A DNA stretch of 64,000 nucleotides. Origin: Rubritalea squalenifaciens DSM 18772. Its GTDB lineage: Bacteria > Verrucomicrobiota > Verrucomicrobiia > Verrucomicrobiales > Akkermansiaceae. The DNA lies in the NCBI RefSeq assembly GCF_900141815.1, contig NZ_FQYR01000002.1, positions 969,091-1,033,090 of the forward strand. The letters run 5' to 3'. The first letter of the stretch is position 1. The number at the start of each line of letters is the position of its first letter. A program made the position numbers and the translations under genes. The notes below the pieces were generated by a model. It was not told where the DNA came from. It did not search any database and worked only from the letters and a program-made list of their open reading frames with translations. Positions 49,920 through 59,276 of the stretch are shown one piece after another.

Positions 49920-51073
49920 TGGCTAAGGCGGATTACTACGACTTGCTTGGCGTCTCCAGAGATGCAGACGCAGCGACGATCAAGAAGGCTTACCGTAAGC
50001 TGGCGATCAAATACCATCCGGACAAAAACCCGGACGATGCCGAGGCTGAGGCCAAGTTCAAGGAAATCGGTGAGGCCTACGAGGTGCTCAGTGATGAGGA
50101 CAAGCGCGCTGCTTATGATCGCTACGGTCACGCTGCCTTCGAAGGTGGCATGGGCGGCGGTGGCGGCGGCTATGGTGGCTTCCACGATGCCTCAGATATT
50201 TTCTCCCAAGTCTTCGGCGGTGCCTTCGGTGGCGGTTTCGAAGAGTTCTTCGGCGGTGGTGGTGGAAGACGCGGTGGTCGCCGTGGCTCCATGAAGCAGC
50301 CGGGTAGCGATCTGCGCTATGATCTCCAGATCACTCTGGAGGAAGCCGCTCAAGGAGTTGAGAAGGAGCTTGAGATCGAAAAGGATGTCACCTGCCGCAA
50401 GTGTAGTGGTAAGGGCTCCAACAATAGCTCTGGGGTCAAGACATGTACGACCTGTGGTGGACAAGGTGTGGTGACTCGTCAGGCTGGCATTTTTGTACAG
50501 CAGACCACCTGTCCTGAATGCCGTGGTGCAGGTGAGACGATTTCAGATCCATGTGACTCCTGTCATGGACAAGGCAAGGTGGAAGAAAAGACACGTATCA
50601 AGATCCGCATCCCTGCAGGTGTGGATACCGGGACGCGCCTGCGCTCCTCTGGCAATGGTGATGCTGGTCTGAGAGGTGGCCCAGCGGGTGATCTTTATGT
50701 GTTCATCAACGTCAAGGAGCACGATGTCTTCGAGCGCGATGGTGCCGACCTCCACTGTGAAGTGCCTATGCCATTCAATGTGGCTGCTCTCGGCGGTGAA
50801 CTGAAGGTGCCTACTCTGGAGGGCAAGTCCTCCATCAAGATCCCGGCGGGCACTCAGGGGGGGACTACCTTCCGCCTCCGTGGTAAAGGTATCACAGATC
50901 TCTCATCCGGCTATAAGGGTGACTTGCATGTGACCGTGCAGGTGGAAGTGCCTACCAAGCTGAATTCTGATCAGAAGGACAAGCTGAGAGCGTTCACCGA
51001 GTCTATCGGTGAAGAAAACTCTCCGATGCAGGAATCCTTCTTCGAGAAAGCGAAGAAATTCTTCGATTTCTAA
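49919..51073 (+). CDS. dnaJ: Chaperone DnaJ (type I Hsp40)
   Basis: 384 residues with all parts of a class I J-protein: J domain 1-70 with HPD ([11 protein letters not shown]), Gly/Phe-rich linker (~75-135), a zinc-finger region with four CxxCxGxG repeats ([32 protein letters not shown]), and the two client-binding beta domains. It delivers unfolded proteins to DnaK and stimulates its ATPase. Translationally coupled to grpE by a one-base stop/start overlap. Confidence 0.98.
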   Translation: MAKADYYDLLGVSRDADAATIKKAYRKLAIKYHPDKNPDDAEAEAKFKEIGEAYEVLSDEDKRAAYDRYGHAAFEGGMGGGGGGYGGFHDASDIFSQVFGGAFGGGFEEFFGGGGGRRGGRRGSMKQPGSDLRYDLQITLEEAAQGVEKELEIEKDVTCRKCSGKGSNNSSGVKTCTTCGGQGVVTRQAGIFVQQTTCPECRGAGETISDPCDSCHGQGKVEEKTRIKIRIPAGVDTGTRLRSSGNGDAGLRGGPAGDLYVFINVKEHDVFERDGADLHCEVPMPFNVAALGGELKVPTLEGKSSIKIPAGTQGGTTFRLRGKGITDLSSGYKGDLHVTVQVEVPTKLNSDQKDKLRAFTESIGEENSPMQESFFEKAKKFFDF

Positions 51074-51108
51074 GATCTGGAATTTCAGAGAACCAAACCA
51101 TTTTAGAG

Positions 51109-51138
51109 TAGCTGCCTGCGAGTCAGGCAGCTATTTTT
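51109..51138 (+). terminator. Rho-independent terminator between dnaJ and rsmE
   Basis: TAGCTGCCTG-CGAGT-CAGGCAGCTA is a perfect 10-bp stem followed by TTTTTT. It ends the grpE-dnaJ unit. It stops only about five bases before the rsmE ATG. Confidence 0.88.
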
Positions 51139-51143
51139 TCGCC

Positions 51144-51875
51144 ATGAACTCACTGAACCGCTATTATCTGCCGGCCTCCGAATGGTCAGGCGATATCCTT
51201 ACCCTGGAAGGGGACGAGGCGCATCACTGCGTGCGCGTGCTCAGGCAGAAGGCTGGTGATGAGGTGATCGTCTTTGATGGCGAGGGGCGCAGTGTGCAGG
51301 GCGTGATCAGCTCTGCTTCCAAAGAGGCGGTCGTCATAGAAAAGCAGGGTGAAGAAAAGCTTTCTCCTCGCGGATTGCAGCTGTCCTTGTGTCAGTCGAT
51401 TCCCAAAGGCGGGAATATGGAGCTCATCGTTCAGAAGGCGGTGGAGCTTGGTGTCAGCTCTATCCAACCGCTGGTAACTGAAAATACAGTGGTTAAAGCG
51501 GATGAGAAGAAGCGCCAGAAATGGCAGCGCGTAGCCCTGGAAGCCTGCAAGCAATGTGGCCAAGATTGGATGCCAGAGGTGGCTGAGATCAGGAAGTTTC
51601 CAGACTGGTTAGCGAATAGCCAGAGATCCAGTCTGAGTATTGTAGCTGCGCTGGACCCACGCAGCCGTGAAATGGCCACAGTTCTGAATGATGCCTCAGC
51701 TACTGGGGATGTAGAACTTTTAATCGGGCCAGAAGGGGACTTTTCCCAGCCTGAGTATGATGCTGCCATCAGCGGAGGCTTTGAGCCTGTGTCGCTGGGT
51801 AACATCGTCTTGCGGGTAGAGACAGCCACCTTGTACTGCCTGAGTGTGCTGCGTTATGCCTGTGGACGGGTGTGA
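51144..51875 (+). CDS. rsmE: 16S rRNA (uracil-1498-N3)-methyltransferase
   Basis: 243 residues from the ATG at 51144 (MNSLNRYYLPASEWSGD); a longer in-frame reading overlaps dnaJ. An N-terminal PUA-like domain (LEGDEAHHCVRVLRQKAGDEVIVFDG) is followed by the SPOUT fold with LCQSIPKGGNMELIVQKAVELGV, ACKQCGQDWMPEV, and the SAM-binding knot LLIGPEGDFSQPEYDAA followed by SLGNIVLRVETA. It methylates U1498 of 16S rRNA. Confidence 0.94.
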   Translation: MNSLNRYYLPASEWSGDILTLEGDEAHHCVRVLRQKAGDEVIVFDGEGRSVQGVISSASKEAVVIEKQGEEKLSPRGLQLSLCQSIPKGGNMELIVQKAVELGVSSIQPLVTENTVVKADEKKRQKWQRVALEACKQCGQDWMPEVAEIRKFPDWLANSQRSSLSIVAALDPRSREMATVLNDASATGDVELLIGPEGDFSQPEYDAAISGGFEPVSLGNIVLRVETATLYCLSVLRYACGRV

Positions 51876-51945
51876 ATCCGTGCTTGCTTGATGATAGCTA
51901 GGGGAAGACACTGCTGGCTAAACAAACCTAACGAAAGACAGTCTT

Positions 51946-53748
51946 TTGAAATTTGGTAAATATAGGAAGTTGCTGATGCCGATGAAGTGGAAGTTCATCG
52001 GAGCCGTGCTGGCTGGTGTAGTCGCCGGTGTGGTCAGCTCGTTTGGACTTCCGTTTATGTCTGAGGCGGTTTTTCCGTTGATCTTTGTTGATGAGAGTGG
52101 GGCGACCCAGCCTCCTCCGGAGTGGCTCAAAGAAGCGGTGATGTATGTGACCGGCGGTGAGCTGACTCAGCAAATGATTCTGGTAGCAGCCTGTTTGATG
52201 CTTCCACTCGTCTTCTTAGTGAGAGGGGTCATGATGTTCCTGAATACCTACTTTTTGACGGATGTTGGGTTGAGAGTGGTTGAGCAACTCAGGTTGAGAG
52301 CATTCAATCGCTTGCAGTATTTGTCTCTGGCTTTCCATAAGAAGCATCGCGAAGGGGATCTGCTAAGCAGGGTCATGGCGGATACCGCAGCCATGCAGAA
52401 GGCTGTGGTTCGTGTGATGGCTGATCTCGTGATTCAGCCAGCTACGCTGATTGGTGCGGTCTGGTATCTTGTTATGGCAGCTCTCAGCAACCAGGGAGCG
52501 ATGTTCATGCTGCTGGCCTTGAGTTCTCTGCCTTTATTAGTGCTTCCTCTGCGTGCGATCGGTAGTCAGATCGTCAAGAGATCTCGCAAGACGCAGAAGC
52601 AATCAGGCGGCTTGTCTGCGGTGCTCAGTGAAAATTTGTCCAGTCAGCAAGAAATTCGTGCCTATAATCTACAAGCCAGTCAATCTGAGCAGTTCGAGCA
52701 AAACACTGACAAGCTTATCAAGCTCCAGTTGAAGACGGTGAAGTACAACCGCCTCATGGGGCCGATGGTGGAGATCGTCTCTGCTGTGGCAATCAGTTTT
52801 GCGATCTATCTCGGAGCTCAGGAGGGAATGACCCTAAAGGTCTTCTTGCCTATGGTGATGGCTCTGTACCTTTGCTATGATCCGATCAAGAAACTTGGTG
52901 TTATCCACGGTCAGCTAAAGCAAGCTGAAGCCTCGTTAGAGAGAATTGAGGAAATTACCGAGAGTTCTGAGGAATTGATCGATCCCGCCAGTCCGAAGCA
53001 CTTTGGAGATGTGCGAGGTCTGGTGGAGTTCAAGGATGTACGTTTTGGATATGGGGATGAGCCGGTACTCAACCATATCAGTGTCAAGGTGGAGCCAGGT
53101 GAGGCGGTTGCCTTGGTCGGGCCAAGTGGAGCGGGTAAATCCACTTTCATTAGCCTGATCGCGCGCTTCTATGATGTGAACGAGGGATCCTTAACCGTGG
53201 AAGGTTTGGATGTACGCGAGGTGCTGAAGCACGACCTACGTAGCAACATCGCTCTGGTCTCTCAGCATCCACTTCTGTTCCGAGGCAGCATTGCGGACAA
53301 CATCGCCGTGGGGAAACCTGGTGCTAACCGCGATGAGATCGAGAAGGCAGCTAAGCTCGCTCAGGCGCATGAATTCATTATGTCCATGCCGGATGGATAC
53401 GACACCCTTCTTGGTGAGCGCGGTGAAGGCTTGTCTGGTGGTCAAAGACAGCGTGTGGCGATCGCGCGTGCCTTCTTGAAAGACGCGCTTATCCTCATCC
53501 TGGATGAAGCGACTAGTGCTTTGGATACCGAGAGTGAGGCTCAGATTCAGAAGTCCCTAGTGGAACTTTCGAAGGGCAGAACGACTTTCATGATCGCACA
53601 CCGCTTTAGTTCCATCAGGCATGCCAGCCGTATTCTTGTCTTCCACAAAGGAGCCGAGGGTGGCGAAATCATTGCAGACGGAACTCATGCAGAGTTGTTC
53701 CAGAGTTGCGATCTCTATCGCGACCTTTACGAGAAACAGCTGAGCTAA
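51946..53748 (+). CDS. MsbA-like ABC exporter (fused membrane and ATPase domains)
   Basis: 600 residues from a TTG at 51946; ATG at 51976 is the alternative. Six membrane helices occupy residues 1-330 (FIGAVLAGVVAGVVSSFGL, MILVAACLMLPLVFLV, and others). The ATPase has Walker A GPSGAGKST, Q-loop SQHPLLF, signature LSGGQRQRVAIARA, Walker B LILILDEATSALD and the switch His in MIAHRFSSIRHA. Architecture and length match MsbA-type lipid A or lipid-linked glycan flippases. Its place at the edge of the glycan region supports a role in exporting a lipid-linked precursor; other substrates are possible. Confidence 0.87.
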   Translation: MKFGKYRKLLMPMKWKFIGAVLAGVVAGVVSSFGLPFMSEAVFPLIFVDESGATQPPPEWLKEAVMYVTGGELTQQMILVAACLMLPLVFLVRGVMMFLNTYFLTDVGLRVVEQLRLRAFNRLQYLSLAFHKKHREGDLLSRVMADTAAMQKAVVRVMADLVIQPATLIGAVWYLVMAALSNQGAMFMLLALSSLPLLVLPLRAIGSQIVKRSRKTQKQSGGLSAVLSENLSSQQEIRAYNLQASQSEQFEQNTDKLIKLQLKTVKYNRLMGPMVEIVSAVAISFAIYLGAQEGMTLKVFLPMVMALYLCYDPIKKLGVIHGQLKQAEASLERIEEITESSEELIDPASPKHFGDVRGLVEFKDVRFGYGDEPVLNHISVKVEPGEAVALVGPSGAGKSTFISLIARFYDVNEGSLTVEGLDVREVLKHDLRSNIALVSQHPLLFRGSIADNIAVGKPGANRDEIEKAAKLAQAHEFIMSMPDGYDTLLGERGEGLSGGQRQRVAIARAFLKDALILILDEATSALDTESEAQIQKSLVELSKGRTTFMIAHRFSSIRHASRILVFHKGAEGGEIIADGTHAELFQSCDLYRDLYEKQLS

Positions 53749-53751
53749 GGC

Positions 53752-54798
53752 TTATGCCAATGATCGCAGGTAGTCTGTGAGCTGAGTAGCTTCACGCTGG
53801 ATCGTGTAGTGCTGCTCCACATGCTTGCGGCCATTCACGCCAAGTTGAAGCAGTCGCTCTGGATCTGCCATCATGAGGTCCAGTTTCTCTCGGGTCGCAT
53901 GTACATCTCCACAAGGGACGCAGTAGCCCAGGGAATCATCAGTAATGATGTCTTTCCATGCTCCCGCTTCGGAGGCGATGACAGCGGTGCCTGAGGCCAT
54001 GGCTTCCAATACGGTGAGGCCGAAACCCTCATTGCGTGACAAGGCTGCGACGATCGACATGGAGCGAAACAGGATAGGCAGGCGCTCGAATGGCTGCTTG
54101 CCGATGAACATGAGTCGCTCTCCTACCCCAGCATTCTCGGCTTTGGCCTTCTGTTCGTCGACAAAAGCTTTGTTGGAAGGGGTGATCTCTCCGCCGATGA
54201 TGACGGTAAAGTCAGGGTGTTTCTCTAGCAGAGGCAGGACGGCATCCACGAGGACATCGATCCCTTTCTGGTGACGAACCCTGCCAAAGATGCCGATGCC
54301 ATACTTGCCTGGATAGCCAAGCTCTTGCCATGCCTTGGCCTTTTCTGCGGCAGGTGAATAGATAGACTCATCAATGCCGTGAGGGACGATGATGTCTGGC
54401 TTGCGTTCTAGATAGGAGGCGGCTGCGGAGCAGGTGGAGATAATGCCATCCACCTGCGAGATGAGGTACTTGGTGAGACCTGAGTGATGGCGCTGGGCCG
54501 TCGAGGTGAAGGCGATCTTGAGTTTGGCCCCAAAGAGCTTCTTGAGCAGCAGGGCCTGAATCATCTCGTCATTGCGGCGCGCATGAAAGACACGCGAGCG
54601 TCCGTCCGGGAGAGGCTTGCGGCACAGCTTGGCTGTTTGCCAAAAGTTTAGGACAGGGGTGTCTTTTGCCAGGTGGTGTGGACCCATCACCGCTGTTGGG
54701 ATTAGGTCCTTCTGGACTGAGAGCACTTGCAGCATCGTCGAAGTCACGCCCGAAAAGCGCTTGTTGGAATTACCAAGGATGAGTTCGATGTCTGCCAT
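53752..54798 (-). CDS. Glycosyltransferase family 4-type protein
   Basis: 348 residues from the ATG at 54798 (MADIELILGNSNKRFSGVTS). GT-B fold marks: SGVTSTMLQVL at the N-terminus, IIVPHGIDESIYSP, GIFGRVRHQKGIDVLVDA, and the nucleotide-sugar motif SRNEGFGLTVLEAMASGTAVIASEAGAW (E-x7-E type). It should add a sugar with retention of configuration, probably in LPS or capsule assembly. Convergent with the ABC exporter, three bases between stops. Confidence 0.88.
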   Translation of the reverse strand: MADIELILGNSNKRFSGVTSTMLQVLSVQKDLIPTAVMGPHHLAKDTPVLNFWQTAKLCRKPLPDGRSRVFHARRNDEMIQALLLKKLFGAKLKIAFTSTAQRHHSGLTKYLISQVDGIISTCSAAASYLERKPDIIVPHGIDESIYSPAAEKAKAWQELGYPGKYGIGIFGRVRHQKGIDVLVDAVLPLLEKHPDFTVIIGGEITPSNKAFVDEQKAKAENAGVGERLMFIGKQPFERLPILFRSMSIVAALSRNEGFGLTVLEAMASGTAVIASEAGAWKDIITDDSLGYCVPCGDVHATREKLDLMMADPERLLQLGVNGRKHVEQHYTIQREATQLTDYLRSLA

Positions 54799-54974
54799 AG
54801 GGTGATGCGTGGATCTTGAGCTTATTCTTCGTGAAAAGGAAGGCAAAGGCGACAGAAACTTTCAAGTGGCTCGTTTGAGATATGTGAAGAAAATGCCTCA
54901 AAGTGGAGATCGTGGACGGAACTGTATTTGGTCACGTTTGAGGTTCATTTTGCTAAGTAATTGGTATCAGCTAG

Positions 54975-56024
54975 ATGCATAAGATGACCGCAGTCAGTGA
55001 TAGCCGGGAATTGGCTCGTAAAGTCGTGATTCTCGATGAGGGAAGCACGGGTCATGTCGTGCAATCTCGTGGATTGGCGAAGGAGTTGTCCAAAAGACTG
55101 CCTGTTGAGGTCCTGGAATATAGAATTCCATGTCGGTTGCCTCGGAAATTCGCACGTTCACTAGGAAAGCGCTTACTGGATAGCCCTCTCTGGAAATGTG
55201 GGGTGGGCTGGATTCATCCACTCAAAGGGATCGATCTGCAGTCCTGTGATGTTTTGGTGGCAAGTGGGCCGCACGCCCTGAATGCTCTGCGCTATTTGGG
55301 GAGGCTGGGGAATTGCCCAACGGTATTCGTACAAGGCACTCTGAATATTCCCGAGGGGCAGATGGACCTGATCGTGCGACCAGATGAAGGTGAGGAGCGT
55401 TCAGACTATGTCTTCATCCCGGTGCTTTTTACCGAGATCGACCCAAACGAGTTGACCGCAAATCAAGAGTCGCTGCAGGCGAAGTATGGCACGGATGAAA
55501 AGCTCAAAGCTCTCTTCATCGGCAATAGCTCGGCCAAGATTGTCTTTGAAGATAGGGACTGGGATGATCTGGCTGAGTTTGTGAACCGCAGCTGGAGCCT
55601 GGATGGGGTGCGCTGGCTGATTTCTACTTCCTACCGGACTGGTGGCGAGCTTGAGCGCAGGCTCAGAAATAGGCTGAACCCGGCAGCGATCGCCAAAGCA
55701 GTCTGGTATAGCGAGATGCCTGAAAAAATTACCAAGGAATATCTCTCCTTGGCGTGTGAGGTCTATGTGACCATGGACAGCCTGACGATGGCAACCGAGG
55801 CTGTATGCTCTGGCAAACCATGTTACTTGTATAGCTCTCAATCAGCGATGAAGCTGAATGAAAATACTCATGTTCGCTACATTAGAGGACTCGTTGAGAA
55901 TGGTTACGCCCAAGTATTTGATGGAGGAACTCAGCCGGCTGAGCTTGAAAGTCTGAATGGCCATGAGCCCGATTATTCAGAGGCCGTGAACCTTATTTTA
56001 CAACGCATCGGATGGCGCCAATGA
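54975..56024 (+). CDS. ELM1-like (DUF1022-type) GT-B protein
   Basis: 349 residues. Resembles the ELM1/GtrOC1-like family of predicted GT-B glycosyltransferases: ILDEGSTGHVVQSRGLAKEL, VLVASGPHALNALRYLG, LKALFIGNSS, RWLISTSYRTGGELERRL, and YVTMDSLTMATEAVCSGKPCYLY. Bacterial relatives lie in LPS regions, and the exact reaction is not known. Its TGA overlaps the next gene's ATG (ATGA), so both are translated together. Confidence 0.78.
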   Translation: MHKMTAVSDSRELARKVVILDEGSTGHVVQSRGLAKELSKRLPVEVLEYRIPCRLPRKFARSLGKRLLDSPLWKCGVGWIHPLKGIDLQSCDVLVASGPHALNALRYLGRLGNCPTVFVQGTLNIPEGQMDLIVRPDEGEERSDYVFIPVLFTEIDPNELTANQESLQAKYGTDEKLKALFIGNSSAKIVFEDRDWDDLAEFVNRSWSLDGVRWLISTSYRTGGELERRLRNRLNPAAIAKAVWYSEMPEKITKEYLSLACEVYVTMDSLTMATEAVCSGKPCYLYSSQSAMKLNENTHVRYIRGLVENGYAQVFDGGTQPAELESLNGHEPDYSEAVNLILQRIGWRQ

Positions 56025-57037
56025 ATGGGCAACAATGGCATACTATCGGAGTCTCTCATTCACCCCTGGTGACGAGAGTTTTTAAGGCGGCTATGCAGGT
56101 TCAGAAGGTTTCTAGAGAGGACTGGACCTTGTTAGGGAGGAGGTCTGTTTTTTCGAAGGAAAGCCCGTACAGCCTCGATGATTTAACAGATGCCATGGAG
56201 GCGGCCTACAAGCGTGTCGATAGGCGTGCTTATCGTAAGGCGAAAGAGGATCTCACAGAGATGCTTTGCAGGTATGCGCCTGATGGCTATGAGGTGGCAT
56301 TACCCCATGCGAATCAAATCATCTACCAGGAGATCATCTCGCACCCTTTGTGTAGGGGGTATTACTTGTTAGAGGAGGGCTTTACCTCGATGAACTGGCG
56401 ACACTATAACCAGCGGAAACTGACATGGGAGAAAGCTCTAAAATATCGTCTTCGTAGTATGGTGACTGGGTCACGCTTTGATAGTCGACGTCCGATGTTT
56501 GATATGGATGACCAGCTGTACCGCGGATGTTTTACAGTGTCAGATTCTGCATTCAAGAATGTGGGGGGAAGACGAGATGTTTCTGAGGGGCTTGCGACGT
56601 TGGGTAATCGGGGAGATGACGCCAAAAGGCGCGTCTATGTGGTTTTAGATTCATCCTATTGTAATCAAGGTATCTCGTGGGAAAATTATCGGGATGCCCT
56701 TGTCCAGGTATTGAACCGTAGTGATCGAGAAGAAGTAATGGTCAAATTTCACTTCGCGGATGCTCGGAGGGTGGAAAGGTTCGGGGAATTACAAAAGGCT
56801 CTAAAGCTCCGTAAATTGGCATTACTGGATTCGTGCTATTGTATTGAAGATGCATTGATGAGAGAGGATCTTGTGCTATTTGGACTGAGTTCTTTAGGGT
56901 ATTATGCACAGTTGTTAGGTTGTGAGGTGGAAACATTCTGTCACAAGATTCAAGGATTCGATCTTGAGAGTTGGGTGAATCAAGGGTGGCTTCCCCGTGA
57001 GGTGATAGGGTCTCCTATTTTTGAAGAAACTAATTAG
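56021..57037 (+). CDS. Putative sialyl/polysialyltransferase-like glycosyltransferase
   Basis: 338 residues, starting with the ATG that overlaps the upstream stop; an ATG nine bases earlier is possible. The layout recalls the polysialyltransferase/GT52-like superfamily: LPHANQIIYQEIIS, then an acidic-acidic-Gly motif (YYLLEEGFTSM), a later strand EVMVKFHFAD where the family usually has an HP motif, and FGLSSLGYYAQLLG in place of the Ser/Thr pair. These fit but are weak. Lower GC and codon choice than the housekeeping genes. Confidence 0.5.
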   Translation: MNGQQWHTIGVSHSPLVTRVFKAAMQVQKVSREDWTLLGRRSVFSKESPYSLDDLTDAMEAAYKRVDRRAYRKAKEDLTEMLCRYAPDGYEVALPHANQIIYQEIISHPLCRGYYLLEEGFTSMNWRHYNQRKLTWEKALKYRLRSMVTGSRFDSRRPMFDMDDQLYRGCFTVSDSAFKNVGGRRDVSEGLATLGNRGDDAKRRVYVVLDSSYCNQGISWENYRDALVQVLNRSDREEVMVKFHFADARRVERFGELQKALKLRKLALLDSCYCIEDALMREDLVLFGLSSLGYYAQLLGCEVETFCHKIQGFDLESWVNQGWLPREVIGSPIFEETN

Positions 57038-57043
57038 TCTAAC

Positions 57044-58099
57044 TCAAGGCTGTGTGTTGGATGCAATCGCCTCATCAAGTAGCCGACGCCACATCCTCCA
57101 GTCGAAGAGCTCACTAACGGAACACTGCTCTTGAATGACAAAATTGAGATAATCATAGTATCGGGAGGGTAGTTCCTTCCGCTTGCAGCGTTCAAAAAAT
57201 TCCTTGAGTGAAGTTCCAAAGGGAGAATTTTCTCTCGTGTAGAGAAGTGATCCCAGAGTGAATACATTCTTCTCAAGGAGCATGGATTCGTGAATTGCAT
57301 TGGAGTTAATGGAAATGACTCCCATACAATTAGGGGTTCTAGCAAGGTCTCGGAAGCTCAGACGTGGATCAATAGAATGACTGATGCAATCTTTCCTCTG
57401 GAGTTTAAGGGAAATATCTCTGGCTCTGGGGTGAGGGCAGAATATGAAGGTGTCATCAGGCGATGCACGGTTTGTATCCAAATAGTCAGCAATGGCCTGC
57501 GCTACTTTTTGTGAGCTGTTCTCCTGATTGTAAAACTGAGTAAAATCTGTATCAGAGTATTTGAGATTGAAGTCATCTCCAGTTTGTAGCGCGACCAAGT
57601 AGAAGTGATCCGGCAGCCCCAGGCTTCTGAAAATCTCAGGCGTGCAGTGATCGTATAGCTCAGAGGATAAATCTCGTGCTTCTTTCACGTCGTCGATGGT
57701 AATAAACTGAGGCAGCTTGGGTTCGTCGAGGGTGAAGAGCTTTTTGCGGCGTGAGTTAGATCCTTGTGTGCAGATTTGATAGCCTGATCTCGGTAGCCAG
57801 CCATGTTCTCCAATGATTCTCACAGGTGCTAGGCTTTTGCTTTTTCCTGCCCAAGTGATTTCTATGTCCTGCTGAATGTCATCAAACTTTTTATGATGTC
57901 TTCCAAGCATTTGGATGAATGCTGCGAAGAAGATGTAGCGTGAGTATTGCTCAGGCTTGTGGAAGTCATTGAATCCAGAGAATAAGCGTTGGTGGTCGGC
58001 TATTATGAAGTTTGGCGCAAAGGGCAGCCGCCCGTCATGGTAGAATGCGCAGGCGTTCTTCTCTAGTTTCTTGAAGTAGTGTCCTAAAAGTAGGCTCAT
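57044..58099 (-). CDS. Capsule-biosynthesis (KpsC/KpsS-like) glycosyltransferase
   Basis: 351 residues. It shows features of the Capsule_synth/beta-Kdo transferase family: IIGEHGWLPRSGYQICTQGS (the E-x-G-W-x-P motif), TFIFCPHPRARDISL, and GVISINSNAIHESMLLEKNVFTLGSLLY (the S-x-N-S element before a small-residue turn). KpsC and KpsS build the Kdo linker on phospholipid for capsule export. Together with the WaaZ-like and WaaP-like genes this suggests Kdo-containing glycan assembly. Convergent with the previous gene, six bases between stops. Confidence 0.75.
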   Translation of the reverse strand: MSLLLGHYFKKLEKNACAFYHDGRLPFAPNFIIADHQRLFSGFNDFHKPEQYSRYIFFAAFIQMLGRHHKKFDDIQQDIEITWAGKSKSLAPVRIIGEHGWLPRSGYQICTQGSNSRRKKLFTLDEPKLPQFITIDDVKEARDLSSELYDHCTPEIFRSLGLPDHFYLVALQTGDDFNLKYSDTDFTQFYNQENSSQKVAQAIADYLDTNRASPDDTFIFCPHPRARDISLKLQRKDCISHSIDPRLSFRDLARTPNCMGVISINSNAIHESMLLEKNVFTLGSLLYTRENSPFGTSLKEFFERCKRKELPSRYYDYLNFVIQEQCSVSELFDWRMWRRLLDEAIASNTQP

Positions 58100-58265
58100 T
58101 GTGTTTAATATTCGGTATCGTATCGGTAAAAGTACCTAATTTCTGCCTTCATACGCTTGAAGGCGATCACTAAAGTTTGTCAGAAGTGTAGCATTTCTCT
58201 TCTCTTTCCGGAAAGTGTTCAGGCGTATCAGTGGAGCTTGAAGTCGTATCGTCGGCATAGCAGAC

Positions 58266-59228
58266 ATGAGTAATCCATTTTTTAGCACAAGTATTGGGCC
58301 TGAGATTTCTCGTCGTAAGAAACTAGCTGCAGTTTTTGGTCGTGGCTTTGCACGTAGTTTTGTGCAGAGAAAGGTGTGGGCATATCCCTACAGGCACATG
58401 CGTGGATTTGATCATCAGCGGTACTACGAACGACAGGAAGACGGGAGTTGGTTAATAGGTGGAGGTGGTATGGAACTCGTGAAAACTCAGACTCTTTCCG
58501 ACTGGGGATTTAGGTTGAAGAGAAAAGTTTTGTTAGTCGCCTCGGGGCCCAGTGCAAAAGATTATGAATGGAATAATCTGGAAGACAGATCTATCGTGGC
58601 AGTTAATGGGTCAATAGAGTTCTTGCGCACGATCGGATTGATTCCCGATTACTGGGTGACAAGTGATCCTAATTTTAACCGCACAGGGGCTGAGCACTTT
58701 CGTAAGAATCCCGATGTGCCATTAGCTCTTACGCTTCGTGGTTTGGAGGCCCTTATCCACGATTGCCCTGAAGCTGTAGTGAGTAGACCCCTTTGTGTCA
58801 TTGAACGAGTGAATCAATGGTATGGCTCAGCCTCGATGACTCAAGCTGAATTTGGCCGAGTCAATCAAGAGTCGGGGGAGCCTTTTGTATTGCCAGATGG
58901 AGATACAGAGAAGTTAAAGATCGGCTGGAGTCATCGACCTGAATGGGGTATTTTCTCGGGATGTACGGTTGTATTTGCCGCTCTGCAGATACTAGTGAGA
59001 TTGGGCGCCACAGATATTAAAATCGTCGGTATGGATCTCGGCGGTGCAGAGCGCAACTATGCTGAAGGCGAGAACAAAAGACCTTCAGGTTTAGACAGCC
59101 ATCGTGACCGGATCATATTGCCATCATTCAAAGTGATGGGCGAAGCTCTGGCTCACAGTGGAGTCAGAATTCGAAACCTCTCTACAGTCTGCCCGATTCA
59201 GGGAGATCTCGTGCCGGGTCACTTTTAG
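58266..59228 (+). CDS. WaaZ/DUF115-like protein, predicted LPS-core transferase
   Basis: 320 residues. The core motifs KVLLVASGPSAKDYEWNNLE, SIVAVNGSIEFLRTIGLIPDYWVTSDPN and GIFSGCTVVFAALQILVRLG followed by IKIVGMDLGG match WaaZ and DUF115/MptE-like proteins; the fold is shared with GT42 sialyltransferases. WaaZ adds a third Kdo to LPS core. The family also includes pterin and flagellin-related enzymes, so the reaction is inferred from context. Confidence 0.72.
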   Translation: MSNPFFSTSIGPEISRRKKLAAVFGRGFARSFVQRKVWAYPYRHMRGFDHQRYYERQEDGSWLIGGGGMELVKTQTLSDWGFRLKRKVLLVASGPSAKDYEWNNLEDRSIVAVNGSIEFLRTIGLIPDYWVTSDPNFNRTGAEHFRKNPDVPLALTLRGLEALIHDCPEAVVSRPLCVIERVNQWYGSASMTQAEFGRVNQESGEPFVLPDGDTEKLKIGWSHRPEWGIFSGCTVVFAALQILVRLGATDIKIVGMDLGGAERNYAEGENKRPSGLDSHRDRIILPSFKVMGEALAHSGVRIRNLSTVCPIQGDLVPGHF

Positions 59229-59276
59229 ACTCTAACATTTATTGCTAGCAGCTAGCTCTTAGAGCTGAAATTCAAC

